From assembly GCA_021298315.1 (NCBI GenBank), contig JAJTFC010000020.1, positions 62,001 through 126,000 on the forward strand: a DNA stretch of 64,000 nucleotides. The letters are read 5' to 3'. A program made the position numbers and the translations under genes. The notes beneath the pieces are model-generated. The model made no database searches. It worked only from the letters and a program-made list of their open reading frames with translations, and was not told the DNA's origin. Positions 61,626-64,000 of this stretch are shown here, one piece after another (within the stretch, counting starts at the first letter, position 1; the number at the start of each line of letters is the position of its first letter). Origin of the DNA: Planctomycetaceae bacterium (lineage in GTDB: Bacteria > Planctomycetota > Planctomycetia > Pirellulales > Pirellulaceae).

Positions 61626-63368
61626 TCACGGCTCGGTCGGTACGTTTTTGGGTAAGGGCCAGGGTGCAACGTTGGCTCTTTTCGCATAAGCCTCGTAGAA
61701 GCCATTGAGCTCAGTAACTTTTTCCGGATAACGTGCCGCTTGGTCGACTTGCTCTGCTCGATCCTGAGCAAGATCATAGAGTTCCCAAGGTCGATTGTGC
61801 TTCGCAACGAGCTTCCAATTTCCAGCGCGCACCGCTCGGTTTCCCTCGTGCTCCCAATACAGAGCGTCTCGCTCGATCGGATGATTCGCAAAAGCCCCTA
61901 GCAGACTTTTTCCCTCCAAGGGAGTTGCGTCCTCAGGGTAGTTGGCTTTCGCAATCTGCACGATCGTCGCTGCGATGTCGATCAGATGGCTGGGCTGATC
62001 GCGCCACTGCCCCTTCGAACCGATTCCAGCCGGCCATGAAACCACCAATGGGCTGCTGATTCCCCCCTCATGCACCCAGTGCTTGTATTCCCTCAAGGGT
62101 GTGTTCGAGACATTGGCCCAATTCTCACCATACGCAACATAGGTATCTGCTGGGCCAGGCATGACCTGCTTGCCCATTCGAACCGGATAACCATCTCGTG
62201 TCTGGGCCGGAACACTGCCGCGTTTGGCGAATTCCTCGGGCTTCATCGGAGCTAGGCTCGGAGCGACTGGTCGCGGTATGTTCGGATGCTCCTTATTCCC
62301 CGTCCTACCCATCCCTTCAGCACATCCGCCGTTGTCCTGCATGTACAGGATCAACGTGTTTTCGAAGGCACCTTGGCGTTTGAGTTGCTCGACGATCTGC
62401 CCGATCCCTTGATCCATCCGATCGACCATCGCGGCGTAGACTTCCATGCATGCCGATTCCCAAGCTTTGTCCTCGACACGTTCCCAATTCCCAACCCCTT
62501 CGGGTAAGACCATGCTCTTTGGATAGAGCCCCAATTCGACCCCCTTTTCGAATCGAGCTCTTCGAATCGGTTCGTAACCGGCATCATAACGGCCTCGATA
62601 ACGCGCGATATCCTCGGGCAGCGCGTGCATTGGCCAATGGGCAGCGGTGTAGGCGACATACAGAAAAAAAGGTTTTTGCGGGTGCTCCTGCGCATGCTCG
62701 CTCAAGAAACGGGTTGCATGATCGCTGATCGCATCGGTGTAGTAATAGGTCTCGGGAGTGTAGTCGGGATCTGCATAAGCGGAAATCTGTGAATTATCGC
62801 GGGTCAACGACGAGGGATCGTAGAAAGATCCCGCGCCGTGGATCGTCCCATAGAAACGATCAAAGCCCCTTTGAAGCGGCCAATTGTGCTTCGGACCGTT
62901 GGGATCGGCGTGACGAGTCACATGCCATTTGCCCACCGCATAGCTTCTATAATCGGCCGGTTTAAGGACTTGAGCGATCGTGCGACAGGATGCGTTGAGA
63001 TCCCCTTGGTAGCCCTCGAGCGGCTTTTTGTCCATCATGTGTCCAACGCCGGCTTGGTGCGGATAAAGGCCCGTCAAGAGACTTGCACGCGTTGGACAGC
63101 ACCGCGCGGTGTTGTAGAACTGGGAGAACCGCAAACCGTCGCGCGCCAGGCGATCGAGATTTTCGGTTCGAATCTCTCCCCCGTAGCACCCAAGATCCGA
63201 GATGCCCATGTCGTCGCTCAGGATGACGACGAAGTTCGTCGGCTTAGGTTCGCTCCCCGAGACGAGGCCTTCGAAACCGACTAGGGCGATCACGATCCGG
63301 AATCCTAGCCAAAATCCATGAATGGTTTTCCATCCCTGGACGGAAGAAGCAGGCCTTGGGTGGATCAT
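61626..63368 (-). CDS. Arylsulfatase, formylglycine type
   Basis: 580 residues with an N-terminal export segment (FWLGFRIVIALVGFEGLVSG). The core has LSDDMGISDLGCYGG and the maturation motif CCPTRASLLTG, where the first Cys would be converted to formylglycine; YVAYTAAHWPMHALPE and the C-terminal WKLVAKHNRPWELYDL are also typical. Metal ligand Asp residues lie in the first motif. Planctomycetes have many such enzymes, used to remove sulfate from algal polysaccharides or host glycans. It is convergent with the second DUF1080 gene (41-bp gap). Confidence 0.93.
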   Translation of the reverse strand: MIHPRPASSVQGWKTIHGFWLGFRIVIALVGFEGLVSGSEPKPTNFVVILSDDMGISDLGCYGGEIRTENLDRLARDGLRFSQFYNTARCCPTRASLLTGLYPHQAGVGHMMDKKPLEGYQGDLNASCRTIAQVLKPADYRSYAVGKWHVTRHADPNGPKHNWPLQRGFDRFYGTIHGAGSFYDPSSLTRDNSQISAYADPDYTPETYYYTDAISDHATRFLSEHAQEHPQKPFFLYVAYTAAHWPMHALPEDIARYRGRYDAGYEPIRRARFEKGVELGLYPKSMVLPEGVGNWERVEDKAWESACMEVYAAMVDRMDQGIGQIVEQLKRQGAFENTLILYMQDNGGCAEGMGRTGNKEHPNIPRPVAPSLAPMKPEEFAKRGSVPAQTRDGYPVRMGKQVMPGPADTYVAYGENWANVSNTPLREYKHWVHEGGISSPLVVSWPAGIGSKGQWRDQPSHLIDIAATIVQIAKANYPEDATPLEGKSLLGAFANHPIERDALYWEHEGNRAVRAGNWKLVAKHNRPWELYDLAQDRAEQVDQAARYPEKVTELNGFYEAYAKRANVAPWPLPKNVPTEP

Positions 63369-63448
63369 TGAAAGTACGCTCCATAAAAGAATGCTTGCGA
63401 TGTTCTACTGACGCACGCGGGTCAAGACTCAGGTTGAGAGATCCAGAC

Positions 63449-64000
63449 TCAGCTAAGTGGTTTTTCCAAGGCCAGAATATCGCGGCCGATGGACATCATT
63501 TCTTGACAATCGATCGTTTTGCCGTTGGATTCGAACAGGCTAGCGACCGACGCTTTATGGATCTTCATCTTGAGACCACCGACGCCCAGAGCACCGTATT
63601 CGATCCGTCCGTCCCGCGAAGCTCCCTTATCAGTCAATCCAATCCCATCGATTCCCAGCGGGGGGACTGCATTCAAATCGATCGCTACCTTGAGCTGACC
63701 GGCTTGTTCAAGCTGCTCGGCGTTCATCAGTCGCACCCCAGCCGCACCGCAAGCAAAGACCATGTGCGATTCGCGAATGGCCTTATCGGTCCAGATTTGG
63801 TCGGCGCTGGAAATCGCAATAAGTCGATTCTGCGGGACACCTTGGGCCACAAGTTGAGCGACGCATTCCTCGGAGCGCTCGAGCGATCGCGACGAGAGAT
63901 ACACCGTGCATTTTTCGTTCGCTAGGATTTTGGCTACCCGTTGACCTACCGGACCGGTGGCAGCTAGCACCAACGCCGTGCTTCCCTCGAGCTCCAGGTG
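63449..64000 (-). CDS. mtdB: Methylene-tetrahydromethanopterin dehydrogenase (C-terminal part)
   Basis: The minus strand is open from 63449 to the right edge, giving 183 codons; the N-terminus lies outside. The Rossmann motif LVLAATGPVGQRVA, the SRS after the second strand, ACGAAGVRL and DLNAVPPLGIDGIG match NAD(P)-dependent methylene-H4MPT dehydrogenases (MtdA/MtdB). The family oxidises methylene-tetrahydromethanopterin in formaldehyde oxidation, a pathway known in planctomycetes. I use mtdB for the non-methylotroph group, but mtdC-like classification is possible. The gene is 80 bp upstream of the sulfatase gene and reads toward it. Confidence 0.75.
   Translation of the reverse strand, partial: HLELEGSTALVLAATGPVGQRVAKILANEKCTVYLSSRSLERSEECVAQLVAQGVPQNRLIAISSADQIWTDKAIRESHMVFACGAAGVRLMNAEQLEQAGQLKVAIDLNAVPPLGIDGIGLTDKGASRDGRIEYGALGVGGLKMKIHKASVASLFESNGKTIDCQEMMSIGRDILALEKPLS

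Noticed and set aside
1-64000. tRNA, rRNA, riboswitch, prophage or transposase genes
   Set aside because: No cloverleaf, conserved rRNA segment, known aptamer pattern or transposase/integrase motif was seen on either strand by reading; a covariance-model scan would be decisive.

Overview
The window reads as a chromosomal segment of a planctomycete, most likely a Pirellulales/Rhodopirellula-type organism. The gene families point there: paired DUF1549/DUF1553 (PSD1) and DUF1501 proteins, a DUF1559 pseudopilin-like protein, PVC-type heme/beta-propeller dehydrogenases, DUF1080 proteins, an arylsulfatase, an ECF sigma factor overlapping a Ser/Thr kinase, a PEP-CTERM protein, a dockerin-like surface protein and a tetrahydromethanopterin-linked C1 enzyme. 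No rRNA, tRNA, CRISPR array, IS element or phage gene was recognised.

Layout. 1-8.2 kb (minus strand): a flippase cut by the left edge, a DUF1501/PSD1 pair, a zinc-ribbon methyltransferase and a beta-propeller/cytochrome c peroxidase protein. 8.4 kb: ribosomal protein L19. 9.0-15.2 kb (plus): a large ceramidase-PVC dehydrogenase-cytochrome c fusion and a second ceramidase-like protein. 15.2-20.3 kb (minus): a dockerin protein, then an arabinonate-dehydratase-type enzyme, uracil phosphoribosyltransferase and a VWA protein. 20.4-24.9 kb: a nuclease-like protein, tandem metallophosphoesterases, a DUF447 protein, a DUF1559 protein and hemP preceded by a Fur-box-like palindrome. 24.9-28.1 kb (minus): two multiheme cytochromes c, one broken. 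28.3-31.7 kb: an FHA-GAF-class III cyclase and a DUF4832 protein. 31.9-35.4 kb: kinase and ECF sigma factor. 35.6-38.3 kb: two degraded genes.

38.7-47.4 kb is the most striking part: a tight five-gene plus-strand operon for a diheme cytochrome b-like membrane protein, a decaheme cytochrome, a pentaheme cytochrome with a CX4CH motif, a fused NuoE-NuoF protein, and an 841-residue protein joining NuoG-type Fe-S domains, two cyclic-nucleotide-binding domains and a DmsB-like four-cluster ferredoxin domain. Together these look like an NAD(P)H-linked redox complex passing electrons across the membrane to (or from) periplasmic multiheme cytochromes, possibly gated by a cyclic nucleotide.

47.4-53.2 kb is a lipid-like secondary metabolism locus: methyltransferase, FAD oxidoreductase and type III polyketide synthase with overlapping ends on the minus strand, divergent from YceI, a second methyltransferase and an MddA/NnrU-like membrane methyltransferase. 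53.4-64 kb holds a multi-S1 RNA-binding protein with a damaged C-terminus, TerC, IspD, an MFS/mannonate dehydratase pair, two DUF1080 proteins, an arylsulfatase and the end of a methylene-H4MPT dehydrogenase.

Four loci (about 26.03, 35.70, 36.5-37.3 and 53.55 kb) carry frame-breaking lesions, several of which appear to have removed tens of bases of conserved domain. From sequence alone I cannot tell real gene decay from assembly error. Functional statements rest on motif recognition and family knowledge; no database search was run.
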